Positions 56,178 to 64,000 of a stretch of 64,000 nt of DNA are shown in pieces. The stretch covers positions 955,427 to 1,019,426 of the forward strand of contig NZ_CP007410.1 of NCBI RefSeq assembly GCF_000585995.1, written 5' to 3'. Numbering within the stretch: the stretch's first letter is position 1; each line of letters begins with the position of its first letter. Source of the stretch: Pseudomonas brassicacearum (GTDB taxonomy: Bacteria; Pseudomonadota; Gammaproteobacteria; Pseudomonadales; Pseudomonadaceae). The notes beneath the pieces were generated by a model. The model had not been told where the DNA came from. It worked only from the letters and a program-made list of their open reading frames with translations, and searched no databases. Position numbers and translations under genes: made by a program.

Positions 56178-56420
56178 ATGAACACGCTTCTACGCATGAT
56201 GTTTTTGCTGAAAGTTTTGGTGATGTTGTCCTTGGGCTCTACCGCCGCATGGGCCGAATGCGATGAGCATGAGAAGCACGCCTCGAGTGGGCAGGTAACG
56301 CAAGGCGAGATGATGTTTGTCGCGAACGAAGAGCAGGTGCCTGGTGATCAGGATAACGACGACTCGACGATCGATGATCCTGATGCCGACGATGGCGATG
56401 AGGGTGATAGCCAGACTTGA
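56178..56420 (+). CDS. Small exported acidic protein, function unknown
   Basis: 80 aa from the ATG at 56178 (MNTLLRMMFLL), preceded by AAGGA. A signal peptide of 26 residues ends AAWA-E, followed by a short mature protein with one Cys. The last 30 residues are almost all Asp/Glu/Asn/Gly (DDPDADDGDEGD), which may bind divalent cations. No relative recognised. A terminator follows at 56485-56520. Confidence 0.6.
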   Translation: MNTLLRMMFLLKVLVMLSLGSTAAWAECDEHEKHASSGQVTQGEMMFVANEEQVPGDQDNDDSTIDDPDADDGDEGDSQT

Positions 56421-56484
56421 TTCAGGCACTGGACTCGCTGATTAAAACGCCCTGCATCAGGTAATGCTGTTCATTTAAGACAAG

Positions 56485-56520
56485 ACGGCGCTTCTTCCGA
56501 GATGGGAGGGCGCCGTTTTT
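56485..56520 (+). terminator. Terminator after the small acidic gene
   Basis: ACGGCGC / GCGCCGT with an 18-nt loop and TTTTT. Confidence 0.75.
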
Positions 56521-56559
56521 GAGGCTTGTCTTGGGCTTTGTGTTCGTGTGTATATCCGT

Positions 56560-56860
56560 TGCTGCGGTAACGGCCACTGGCGGTTCCGCTCTTACAGCGG
56601 CTCACTTTTGAGAAGCGCAAAAGTAAGCAAAACGCTCATGCCCCACCACTCGGCACCTCGCCTAGGCTCGGTGTGCCCGAACGCAGCCATTGCTCCGTGG
56701 GCCGCCGCGAAGGGCCATCCATGGCCCAGCGCGGCTAACCCGGCATCCATGCCGGGTTGCCCACTGCGCAATGCCTGCGTTCGGCCATCGTGGTTAACGG
56801 GGCGCCCACGATCAAAAGCGTACGCGAGGCGGCCTTATAGCCGACCTGGTTTGGGTGGGA
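56560..56860. repeat. Probable Pseudomonas intergenic repeat, often miscalled as ORF
   Basis: The stretch has the features of a widely dispersed pseudomonad repeat: a start like CGGCCACTGGCGGTTCCGCT, a central AACCCGGCATCCATGCCGGGTT hairpin (within about 56740-56762), and biased reading frames rich in Pro, Ala and Arg. No coding function is supported. The 842-bp gap 56421-57262 holds this stretch, a terminator and two REP elements. The repeat label is from memory, not from a search. Confidence 0.5.
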
Positions 56861-56872
56861 CCGCGTTTCTCC

Positions 56873-56962
56873 TGTGGGAGCGGGCTTGCTCGCGAAAGCG
56901 GAGGGTCAGTTTGTGGTGATGTTGGCTGTGCTGACGCCATCGCGAGCAAGCTCGCTCCCACA
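56873..56962. repeat. REPIN, GTGGGAGCGGGC/GAGC hybrid (90 nt)
   Basis: The left arm is of the GCGGGC subtype and the right arm of the GAGC subtype, so it mixes the two variants seen elsewhere. Confidence 0.88.
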
Positions 56963-57007
56963 GTTTTTGTGTCGTGTACAGATGCTGTGAACACACCCGC
57001 AACTCCA

Positions 57008-57030
57008 TGTGGGAGCGAGCTTGCTCGCGA
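57008..57030 (+). repeat. Single REP unit, GTGGGAGCGAGC type
   Basis: TGTGGGAGCGAGCTTGCTCG with the usual following CGATAGCGG, but no inverted partner downstream. It is the only clear singlet of this type in the window and marks the left side of the low-GC islet. Confidence 0.85.
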
Positions 57031-57262
57031 TAGCGGTGGTTCAGCCACATAGATGCTGGACATCTCCTGCCCCTGCTTTTGCTTTGGCTTCTGATCTGGG
57101 ACGCCCCCGCCCAAAATAAAACTCAAAAAAACGGTTTCTGCGTACGTCGACGCCGTAGGCCGACGGCGGCGACCTGTCAGGTCTTACAGTAGACGGAATC
57201 GCAGCCGGCTCTTATAACTTCGGGCAGCAGTCGTTCAGTTGCTGATGAACCGGGAGATCACC

Positions 57263-57724
57263 ATGAGAACCAGCGACCAGTCTAGAAGGGCGAGAGGGCA
57301 CTTGGCGGGATGGGTGGGAGGCGTTGCGTTTGATTCAACCAGGCTGACATTGGTGGCTGACGCCTACAGTGATGACTTCGTGATTCAAGCCCGCTGGACC
57401 GATGGTGGAGAAAGAGAACTGACGTTCTACATTCCTGAACGAGGCTCGGAACGCAAGGTATACACGTTTGCTGCTGCGCAAGGCGCTGGCGCTTACTATG
57501 AGATAACCGGGGAGCGGACCATGGACTGGCAGGGCGGCTCCATCACGCGAGAAAAAACCGAGTTCTCTGCGCCCGATCCCAACCAATGGCGGGCGATGAT
57601 TGGTTTCAATTTTGAAGTCAGTATCGATGACCAGGCTGTCTGGATAAAGGGCGAGGGTGAGCTCATTGGCGCGTCTCCCTGGAACAGGGAGACGCGTGAG
57701 CGATTTCAGGCGCGCAAAGGTTAG
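57263..57724 (+). CDS. Unknown protein of the accessory islet (153 aa)
   Basis: 153 aa from the ATG at 57263, with CCGGGAGATC upstream. No signal peptide or membrane segment; composition suggests a beta-rich soluble protein (repeated Tyr/Phe/Trp-containing strands: LTFYIPERG, YTFAAAQGAGAYYEI, GFNFEVS, GEGELIGA). GC content looks lower than in the core genes. It shares a loose strand pattern with the gene at 58108, and may be a divergent paralogue. I do not recognise a family and cannot suggest a function. Confidence 0.6.
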   Translation: MRTSDQSRRARGHLAGWVGGVAFDSTRLTLVADAYSDDFVIQARWTDGGERELTFYIPERGSERKVYTFAAAQGAGAYYEITGERTMDWQGGSITREKTEFSAPDPNQWRAMIGFNFEVSIDDQAVWIKGEGELIGASPWNRETRERFQARKG

Positions 57725-58020
57725 AGGATCTAGGGTTAACACCTGTTCGTAGACATTGTGGGCAGTTAACGAACGGGACACTTCAATACCTTGACGCATC
57801 AACCATGACTCAAGATCGGTGTAGGCATCTCCCTTATGGCACACAACATTTCTGGATGATATTCACCCTGTCCCCGAACTAAACAACCTGATTTTTTAGG
57901 GGGAAGTCCAGCGCTGAAAACTATCAGGATAATAAAGAATATCGGATGTCGTCCTCCCGCATTTAATTATGCTTTTTTTTGAAGCGGAGCGATTTGCTTA
58001 TCGCAATAAAGTCTCTTCAC

Positions 58021-58036
58021 CTGTCAGAACTGACAG
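58021..58036 (+). promoter_or_regulatory. Palindrome CTGTCAGAACTGACAG, candidate operator
   Basis: Perfect 7-bp arms around an AA centre. It lies directly against a -35-like TGGACG (58037-58042), with TATAAA at 58061-58066 after an 18-bp spacer, and 72 bp before the second islet gene. Position and symmetry suggest a dimeric regulator site; which protein binds is unknown. Confidence 0.55.
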
Positions 58037-58066
58037 TGGACGAGCGTTCCTGCATCCCCCTATAAA
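58037..58066 (+). promoter_or_regulatory. Sigma-70 promoter of the second islet gene
   Basis: TGGACG and TATAAA with an 18-bp spacer. Good -10, moderate -35. Confidence 0.5.
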
Positions 58067-58107
58067 TGTATTCGTAATGGCGGTTTTAATAACGGACAAG
58101 GAGACGC

Positions 58108-58560
58108 ATGATGAGTACTAAAGTTACTACAGGAGAGCTGCGGGCGACGGGGACTTCACCGTCTGGATTTTCTACTACCAATGTTTCGGCCCAACGAAAT
58201 TTGGCCGATAAGGGATATACGTTTGAAGGTAGTAATGCCAAAGGAGAGTGGCTACATTTTTTTGTTCGCACACTGGATATTAAACAAGGGCAAAGTTTTG
58301 CTATTGAACAGTATGGGGGTGTAGGGACAGCTGCGGCGTATTACAGGGACCCCGACAAGAAAATATATAACGGAACGTCTGGAGTTATTAATTTTGAAAT
58401 ATTCGATGCGGAAAACGAAAAAGTTGAAATACGCACCTCTGGCTTAGAGATGACCAAGGACTCGGAATTAAAGAAGGTTGAGGCGCGCGGTAATTTCGTA
58501 GGGATTCAGGAGAGTAATAAAAAGGTTCTGGATGAAAAAGGAAATCTTAGTTTGAAATAG
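58108..58560 (+). CDS. Unknown low-GC protein of the accessory islet (150 aa)
   Basis: 150 aa with two possible starts (ATG 58108 or the next codon, 58111); AAGGAG lies at better spacing for the second. Codon use is clearly AT-richer than in flanking core genes, a sign of acquisition. Soluble, no signal or membrane segment, probably beta-sandwich: LHFFVRTL, SFAIEQYGGVG, AAAYYRDP, GVINFEIFD. A palindromic operator candidate precedes it. Function unknown. Confidence 0.65.
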   Translation: MMSTKVTTGELRATGTSPSGFSTTNVSAQRNLADKGYTFEGSNAKGEWLHFFVRTLDIKQGQSFAIEQYGGVGTAAAYYRDPDKKIYNGTSGVINFEIFDAENEKVEIRTSGLEMTKDSELKKVEARGNFVGIQESNKKVLDEKGNLSLK

Positions 58561-58605
58561 TCAGTCATTTTCGCGGGGTGCCTTACCTGCGGTGAGAGCT
58601 ATATC

Positions 58606-58699
58606 TGTGGCGAGGGAGCTTGCTCCCGCTGGACTGCGCAGCAGGCCCAAAAAAGAGGGTCCGCTTCGCGGCCCAGCGGGAGCAAGCTCCCTCGCCACA
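58606..58699. repeat. REPIN, GTGGCGAGGGAG type (94 nt)
   Basis: TGTGGCGAGGGAGCTTGCTC and its inverse; middle CTGCGCAGCAGG...CGCTTCGCGGC. It separates the islet from dppF and closes the low-GC segment on the right. Confidence 0.9.
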
Positions 58700-58721
58700 A
58701 GTGCTCTATTCGCCTTTTGCC

Positions 58722-59702
58722 TTATGCCGCGCCGTCGAGGAACCGCTCGGCGTAGTGACACGCCACCTGGCGGTTATCCAGCAACCGCAGGGCCGGTTCT
58801 TCCGTTGTGCAGCGCTCGGTGGCGTACGGGCAGCGCTTGTGGAAGGCGCAGCCGGACGGTGGGTTGAGCGGGTTGGGCAGTTCGCCGACGATCTTGATCT
58901 TCGGCTTGTTCGGGTCCGGGTGGATGGTCGGCGTGGCCGACAGCAGCGCCTGGGTGTACGGGTGCAGCGGGCGGCTGTAGATGGACTCGTTGGGGCCCAT
59001 TTCCACCGGACGACCAAGGTACATCACCATCACGTCGTCGGCCACGTGTTGCACCACCGCCAGGTTGTGGGAAATGAACACGTAGGCGGTGTTGAATTCC
59101 TGCTGCAAATCCATGAACAGGTTGAGCACCTGGGCCTGGATCGACACGTCCAGCGCCGACGTCGGTTCGTCCGCCACCAGCACCTTGGGTTGCAGCATCA
59201 TGGCACGGGCCAGGGCGATGCGCTGGCGCTGGCCGCCGGAGAACATGTGTGGGTAGCGCTGGTAATGCTCGGGGCGCAAGCCCACCTGCTTCATCATCGC
59301 CTGGACTTTTTCCCGCCGCTCTGTGGCCGACAGGTTGGTGTTGATCAGCAACGGCTCGGCCAGCTGATCACCGATTTTCTGCCGTGGGTTGAGGGACGCA
59401 TAGGGGCTCTGGAACACCATCTGCACGTCTTTGCGCAGTTGCTTGCGTTCGGCCTTGTTGGCGCCGGTCACTTCCTGGCCGGCGATTTTCAAGGAGCCGG
59501 AGGACGGTTCTTCGATCAGTGTCAGGGCCCGGGCGAGGGTGGATTTGCCGCAGCCGGATTCACCCACCACGGCCAGGGTCTTGCCGGCTTCCAGTTCGAA
59601 CGACACGCCATTGAGCGCGCGCACGTTCGCATGGCCCTTGAACATGCCACGGGACACTTCGTAATGACGGGTCAGGTCACGGGCGGTAAGTACGACGGCC
59701 AT
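58722..59702 (-). CDS. dppF: Dipeptide/oligopeptide ABC transporter ATPase DppF
   Basis: ATP-binding subunit, 326 aa from the ATG at 59702 (a GTG one codon earlier is also possible). Walker A GESGCGKST near residue 48, signature FSGGQRQR near 158, Walker B VLVADEPTSALDVS near 178. The oligopeptide-ATPase C-terminal Cys cluster CAFHKRCPYATERC is present near residue 292. It overlaps dppD (TGATG). Last gene of the operon. Confidence 0.94.
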   Translation of the reverse strand: MAVVLTARDLTRHYEVSRGMFKGHANVRALNGVSFELEAGKTLAVVGESGCGKSTLARALTLIEEPSSGSLKIAGQEVTGANKAERKQLRKDVQMVFQSPYASLNPRQKIGDQLAEPLLINTNLSATERREKVQAMMKQVGLRPEHYQRYPHMFSGGQRQRIALARAMMLQPKVLVADEPTSALDVSIQAQVLNLFMDLQQEFNTAYVFISHNLAVVQHVADDVMVMYLGRPVEMGPNESIYSRPLHPYTQALLSATPTIHPDPNKPKIKIVGELPNPLNPPSGCAFHKRCPYATERCTTEEPALRLLDNRQVACHYAERFLDGAA

Positions 59703-60670
59703 CACGCCACCTCCTGGTTCAACGGGTAGAAGCAGCGGGCGAGGCTGGCGGTTTTCGGGTCAAGGGCGGGGCGTTGCTGGCGGCAGTTGTCCTGCACGTA
59801 CGGGCAGCGCGGCGACAGCAGGCAACCTTGCGGACGGTCGTAGCGACCGGGCACGATGCCCGGCAGCGTCGCCAGGCGCTCGGCGCCCATGCTGTGCTCC
59901 GGAATCGCCGCCAGCAGCGCTTCGCTGTACGGGTGGGCGGGGATGTCGAACAGCTCAGGCACCTTGCCGACTTCTACCGCTTGGCCGGCGTACATTACGC
60001 ACACGCGCTGGGCGGTTTCCGCCACCACGGCCAGGTCGTGGGTGATCAGCACCAGGCCCATGTTCTGCTCTTTTTGCAGGGCCAGCAGCAGGTCCATGAT
60101 CTGGGCCTGGATGGTCACGTCCAGGGCGGTGGTCGGTTCGTCGGCGATCAACAGTTTCGGCTCGCCGGCAATGGCCATGGCAATTGCCACCCGCTGGCTC
60201 ATACCACCGGACAACTGGTGAGGGTAGGCGTCCATGCGGCTGGCGGCGCCAGGGATCTCGACTTTTTCCAGCAGTTCGATGGCGCGCTTGCGGGCGGACT
60301 TGCCGGACATCTTCAGGTGCAGGCGCAGCACTTCTTCGATCTGGAAACCCACGGTGTAGCTGGGGTTGAGCGCGGTCATCGGGTCCTGGAACACCATCGC
60401 CAGGTCCTTGCCGACGATCTGCCGGCGCTGACGGTTGCTCAGCTTGAGCATGTTCTTGCCGTCGAAGTTCAGCGCGTCGGCGGTGACGATGCCGGGGTGC
60501 TCGATCAGGCCCATCAGCGCCATCATGGTCACGGATTTACCCGAGCCCGATTCGCCAACGATGGCCAGCACTTCGCCTTTTTCCACGGTCAGGTCCAGAC
60601 CGTCGACCACCGGAACGGCGGTGGCGTCGCCGAAGCGAACGTTGAGATTCTTGATTTCTAGCAGTGACAT
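59702..60670 (-). CDS. dppD: Dipeptide/oligopeptide ABC transporter ATPase DppD
   Basis: 322 aa from the ATG at 60670 ([15 protein letters not shown]), with GAGGAGAT upstream; the longer ORF to 60715 overlaps dppC. Walker A GESGSGKS near 36, signature LSGGMSQR near 150, Walker [15 protein letters not shown] near 170, and the C-terminal [14 protein letters not shown] cluster near 290. Pairs with DppF to energise the DppB-DppC pore. Confidence 0.94.
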   Translation of the reverse strand: MSLLEIKNLNVRFGDATAVPVVDGLDLTVEKGEVLAIVGESGSGKSVTMMALMGLIEHPGIVTADALNFDGKNMLKLSNRQRRQIVGKDLAMVFQDPMTALNPSYTVGFQIEEVLRLHLKMSGKSARKRAIELLEKVEIPGAASRMDAYPHQLSGGMSQRVAIAMAIAGEPKLLIADEPTTALDVTIQAQIMDLLLALQKEQNMGLVLITHDLAVVAETAQRVCVMYAGQAVEVGKVPELFDIPAHPYSEALLAAIPEHSMGAERLATLPGIVPGRYDRPQGCLLSPRCPYVQDNCRQQRPALDPKTASLARCFYPLNQEVA

Positions 60671-60680
60671 GGGAATCTCC

Positions 60681-61592
60681 TCAGGCGGCGTTCTTGAGTT
60701 TCGGGTCCAGCGCATCGCGCAGACCGTCGCCCATCAGGTTGATTGCCAGCACGCTGAGCAAAATGGTCAAGCCGGGCAGGCTCACCACCCACCAGGCGCG
60801 TTCGATGTAGTCGCGGGCCGAGGCCAGCATGGTGCCCCACTCCGGGGTCGGCGGCTGTACGCCGAGGCCGAGGAAGCCCAGGGCGGCGGCGTCGAGGATC
60901 GCCGAGGAAAAGCTCAAGGTCGCCTGCACGATCAGCGGCGCCATGCAGTTGGGCAGCACGGTGATGAACATCAGGCGTGGCAGGCCGGCACCGGCCAGGC
61001 GCGCGGCGGTCACGTAGTCACGGTTCAGCTCGCCCATCACGGCGGCGCGGGTCAGGCGCACGTAGGACGGTAGCGAGACGATAGCGATGGCGATCACGGT
61101 GTTGATCAGGCCAGGGCCGAGGATGGCGACGATCGCCACGGCCAGCAGCAGCGAAGGCAGGGCCAGCATGATGTCCATCAAGCGCATGATGGTCGGGCCG
61201 AGCAGGCGCGGGAAGAACCCGGCGAACAGCCCCAGCAGGATGCCCGGGATCAGCGACATCACCACCGACGACAAGCCGATCAGCAGCGACAGGCGTGAAC
61301 CCTGGATCAGGCGCGAGAGCAGATCGCGGCCCAGCTCATCAGTGCCCAGCAGGAACTGGATCTGCCCGCCTTCGAGCCAGGCCGGCGGCGTCAGCAGGAA
61401 GTCGCGGTACTGCTCGCTCGGGTCGTGGGGCGCGACCCACGGCGCGAAGAGCGCGCAGAACACCACCAGAATCATGAACAGCAGCCCGGCCACGGCGCCT
61501 TTGTTGCGGGAAAACGCGTGCCAGAATTCTTTGTACGGGGACGGGTACAGCAGGCTTTGATCGACTGCTACCGAGGTAGTTGGAGTACTCAT
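60681..61592 (-). CDS. dppC: Dipeptide ABC transporter permease DppC
   Basis: 303-aa membrane permease from the ATG at 61592 ([12 protein letters not shown]). About six membrane segments; the OppC-type N-terminal region precedes TM1 (residues 36-58, [20 protein letters not shown]), and the EAA-like cytoplasmic loop LARAGLP-type region lies near 205. The frame is intact, in contrast to dppB just upstream. The ribosome site is weak; it starts 10 bp after the dppB stop and may depend on coupling. Confidence 0.92.
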   Translation of the reverse strand: MSTPTTSVAVDQSLLYPSPYKEFWHAFSRNKGAVAGLLFMILVVFCALFAPWVAPHDPSEQYRDFLLTPPAWLEGGQIQFLLGTDELGRDLLSRLIQGSRLSLLIGLSSVVMSLIPGILLGLFAGFFPRLLGPTIMRLMDIMLALPSLLLAVAIVAILGPGLINTVIAIAIVSLPSYVRLTRAAVMGELNRDYVTAARLAGAGLPRLMFITVLPNCMAPLIVQATLSFSSAILDAAALGFLGLGVQPPTPEWGTMLASARDYIERAWWVVSLPGLTILLSVLAINLMGDGLRDALDPKLKNAA

Positions 61593-61602
61593 TGATTTGA
61601 TC

Positions 61603-62594
61603 TCAGCGCTGGTGACGGATGCGTGGGTTGGCAAAGCCGTAGAGGATGTCCACGACGAAGTTGACCAGAATCACCAGGCAGGCGATTAACAGGATGCCGT
61701 TCTGCACCACGGGATAGTCCGGGCGCCGATGGCTTCGATCAGCCACTTGCCGATGCCCGGCCAGGAGAAGATCGTTTCGGTCAGGACCGCGCCAGCCAGC
61801 AGGGTGCCGACTTGCAGGCCGACCACGGTCAGCACCGGAATCAGCGCGTTGCGCAGGCCATGCACGAACACCACGCGCGACGGCGACAGGCCTTTGGCGC
61901 GGTGCGAATGTAGTCTTCGCGCAGCACTTCCAGCATCGAAGAACGGGTCATGCGGGCGATCACCGCCAGCGGAATGGTGCCCAGCACGATGGCCGGCAGG
62001 ATGGTGCAAGGCATCGAGGAAAGCGCCCGGCTCATCGGCCAGCAGGGTGTCGATCAGCATGAAGCCGGTCCGCGGCTCGATGTCGTACAGCAGGTCGATT
62101 CGCCCGGACACCGGCGTCCAGCCCAGGGACACCGAGAAGAACATGATCAGGATCAGGCCCCACCAGAAGATCGGCATCGAATACCCCGCCAGGGAGATGC
62201 CCATCACCCCATGGTCGAACAGGGATCCTCGCTTGAGTGCCGCGATCACCCCGGCCAGGAGGCCCAGGATACCGGCGAACAACAGGGCGGCCATGGACAG
62301 TTCCAGGGTCGCGGGAAACAGGGAGCTGAACTCGCTCCATACGCTTTCACGGGTACGCAGCGATTCGCCGAGATCGCCGTGGGCCAGCTTGCCGATGTAG
62401 TCCAGGTACTGGGCATACAGCGGTTTGTTGAGGCAAGGCGTTCCATTGCCTGAGCATGCATTTCGGGATCGACCCGACGTTCGCATCACTTCCACGGGGT
62501 CACCGGGGATCATGCGAATCAACGCGAAGGTCAGCAAGGTGATGCCGAAGAACGTAGGGAATAATCCCAGTCGGCGGGCAATAAAACTAAACAT
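61603..62594 (-). pseudogene. dppB: Dipeptide ABC transporter permease DppB, interrupted by several indels
   Basis: Start ATG at 62594 (MFSFIARRLGLF) and expected stop TGA at 61603, so the gene is full length, but the frame breaks near 62484, is restored near 62434, breaks near 62004, is restored near 61900, and breaks again near 61720, which gives a false stop at 61686. In each alternative frame the expected DppB sequence continues (for example MHAQAMERL, then [18 protein letters not shown]). The indels fall in short G/C repeats and no stretch is degraded. Either recent pseudogenisation or sequence error. The spacer to the next gene holds a GCCCTT-AAGGGC hairpin at 62634-62649. Confidence 0.75.
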
Positions 62595-62667
62595 CTTCAG
62601 GTGTACCTCATCAGCCGGTTAGGCGTGCCGGCAGCCCTTGGGTAAGGGCCACCGGGCGTTTTCTTAT

Positions 62668-64000
62668 CTACTTCACCTGGGTGGTGGCGAAGTTGTTGGT
62701 GGTGAGCGGGCTAATCACATAGCCCTCTACGTTCTTGCGCATTGCCGTGAACATGCGGGTGTGGGCATGCTGATCCACGGTTGGTCCTGGTTGAAAATCA
62801 CCTGGGCTTGCTCATAGAGCTTGATACGCTCCTCGGGGTTCACTGTGGCGCGGGCCTGGTCGATCAGCGCCTGGAATTTCTCATTGCACCAGCGCGCGTA
62901 GTTTTCGCCGTTCTTGGCCGCCTCGCAACTGAGCATAGGCGTCAGGAAGTTATCCGGGTCGCCGTTATCGCCCGCCCATCCGGCGGAGACCATGTCGTGC
63001 TCGCCGTTTTTCGCGCGCTTGAGCATTTCGCCCCATTCCATCACGCGGATGTCGACCTTGATCCCGACCTTCGCCAGGTCCGCCTGCATCATCTGCGCAC
63101 CGAGCATCGGGTTGGGGTTGGTCGGACGCCGCCGTTGCGGGTGAACAGGGTGAACACGGTGCCTTCCGGTACGCCGGCTTCCTTGAGCAGCTCGCGGGCC
63201 TTGTCGAGGTTGCGGGGCGGGTTCTTCAGGTCGTGGTTGAAGCCCAGCAGTGTCGGCGGGTACGGGTTGACCGCCACGGTGGCGTTGCCCTTGCCGAACA
63301 GCGCGTTGACATAGGCTTCCTTGTCGAAGGCCAGGTCGATGGCTTTGCGCACCCGCACGTCGCTCATGTATTTGTGGCTGGTGTTCAGGGCCGTGTAGGA
63401 GACGGTCATCGCATCCAGTTCAGCGACCTTCAGGTTGGGGTCCTTCTTGATGCTCGGAATGTCGTCGGGTTTTGGGGTACAGCGCGATCTGGCACTCGTT
63501 GGTCTTGAGCTTTTGCATGCGCACGTTGTTGTCGGTGGCGATGGCCAGCACCAGGGCATCGGCCGGTGGCTTGCCACGGAAGTAGTCCGGGTTGGCCTTG
63601 AAGCGCACCTGGGCGTCCTTGTTGTAGCGCTGGAAGACGAACGGCCCGGTGCCGACCGGCTTGCTGTTGAGGTCGCCGGCCTTGCCAGCCTTGAGCAACT
63701 GGTCGGCGTATTCGGCCGGGTAGATCGACGAGAAGGCCATGGCGATGTCGGCCAGGAAAGGCGCTTCGCGGCGGGTCAGGCTGAACTTGACCGTGTGCTC
63801 GTCGACTTTCTCGACGCTTTTGAGCAGCTCTTTGAAGCCCATGCTTTCAAAGTAGGGGAAGCCCACGCTCGACAGTTTGTGCCAGGGGTGATTCGGGTCC
63901 AGCTGGCGCTGGAAGCTCCAGACCACATCGTCGGCGTTCATGTCGCGGGTTGGCTTGAAGTATTCGGTGGTGTGGAACTTGACGCCCTTGCGCAAGGTGG
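62668..64000 (-). pseudogene. DppA-type peptide-binding protein, partial and with frameshifts
   Basis: Periplasmic solute-binding protein of the dipeptide family, C-terminal 440 or so residues; the start lies beyond the right edge. Three single-base breaks are inferred: an extra A at 63470-63473, a lost base near 63128, and a lost base near 62764. Reading across them gives continuous family sequence ([49 protein letters not shown]) to the stop TAG at 62670-62668. Next gene is dppB, as expected for the peptide-transport operon. The symbol dppA is likely, but several paralogues exist in pseudomonads. Confidence 0.7.

Larger units (their letters stand above)
57725..58107. other. AT-rich control region between the two islet genes
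   Basis: 383 bp, AT-rich for this genome. It contains a hairpin GCGAT / ATCGC near 57989-58004, the palindrome and promoter described separately, and no gene. A minus-strand ORF reading into the first islet gene is rejected. Confidence 0.5.

Noticed and set aside
56548..56919. 123-aa ORF in the intergenic repeat before the islet
   Set aside because: Composition and position fit a dispersed non-coding repeat; it runs into a REPIN.
57335..57844. 169-aa minus-strand ORF across the first islet gene and its 3' flank
   Set aside because: Mostly overlaps the plus-strand gene, which has a ribosome site. The part beyond the gene (57725-57844) reads like protein, so a gene remnant cannot be wholly excluded.

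Overview
The window is a stretch of a Pseudomonas chromosome, most likely from the P. fluorescens group. The evidence is the high-GC coding, the gene order of the first 28 kb (recN / grpE-dnaK-dnaJ-dapB-carA-carB-greA / yhbY-rlmE-ftsH-folP-glmM-tpiA-secG-tRNA-rimP-nusA-infB-rbfA-truB-rpsO-pnp), which as I recall it is the P. aeruginosa PAO1 order, and many REP/REPIN palindromes of the kind found in fluorescent pseudomonads. Family names come from recognised motifs and overall protein resemblance; no database search was run.

Layout. 1-1.1 kb: 5' part of recN under a LexA box. 1.2-5.4 kb: heat-shock chaperone cluster behind a sigma-32 type promoter. 5.4-11.8 kb: dapB, then carA-carB-greA and a small membrane protein; carA has a structured leader ending in a terminator hairpin. 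11.8-18.4 kb: yhbY (opposite strand), then rlmE, ftsH, folP, glmM, tpiA, secG. 18.4-27.8 kb: tRNA-Leu, initiator tRNA, a rimP-type leader and the transcription/translation genes rimP to pnp, then tRNA-Thr. 27.8-36.1 kb: a coiled-coil exported protein, a small conserved protein, nadC, a DUF1631 protein, ampD-ampE and a chemoreceptor. 36.2-43.9 kb: a TatD hydrolase, cra and the fructose PTS operon fruB-fruK-fruA with a Cra operator between cra and fruB. 44-50 kb: a PhoD-type phosphatase, a PepSY-flavoreductase and ornithine decarboxylase speC. 50.4-55.8 kb: an OpuC-type osmoprotectant ABC transporter and prfC. 56-58.6 kb: an accessory stretch with three small genes of unknown function. 58.7 kb to the end: a dpp-type peptide ABC transporter in which dppF, dppD and dppC are intact, while dppB and the adjoining binding-protein gene carry many small frame disruptions.

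The most interesting unexplained items are: (1) a 142-nt near-perfect palindrome in the speC leader, directly abutting a 39-codon upstream ORF whose stop codon overlaps the speC ribosome binding site; (2) a low-GC islet with two small proteins of similar strand pattern, the second preceded by a perfect CTGTCAGAACTGACAG palindrome next to a good promoter; (3) the dense cluster of frameshifts confined to 61.7-63.5 kb, which is either a double pseudogene or poor sequence; (4) REPIN elements of almost constant length (seven of 89-90 nt) at gene ends, with no REP-associated transposase in view. I found no CRISPR array, prophage, integrase or complete insertion sequence.
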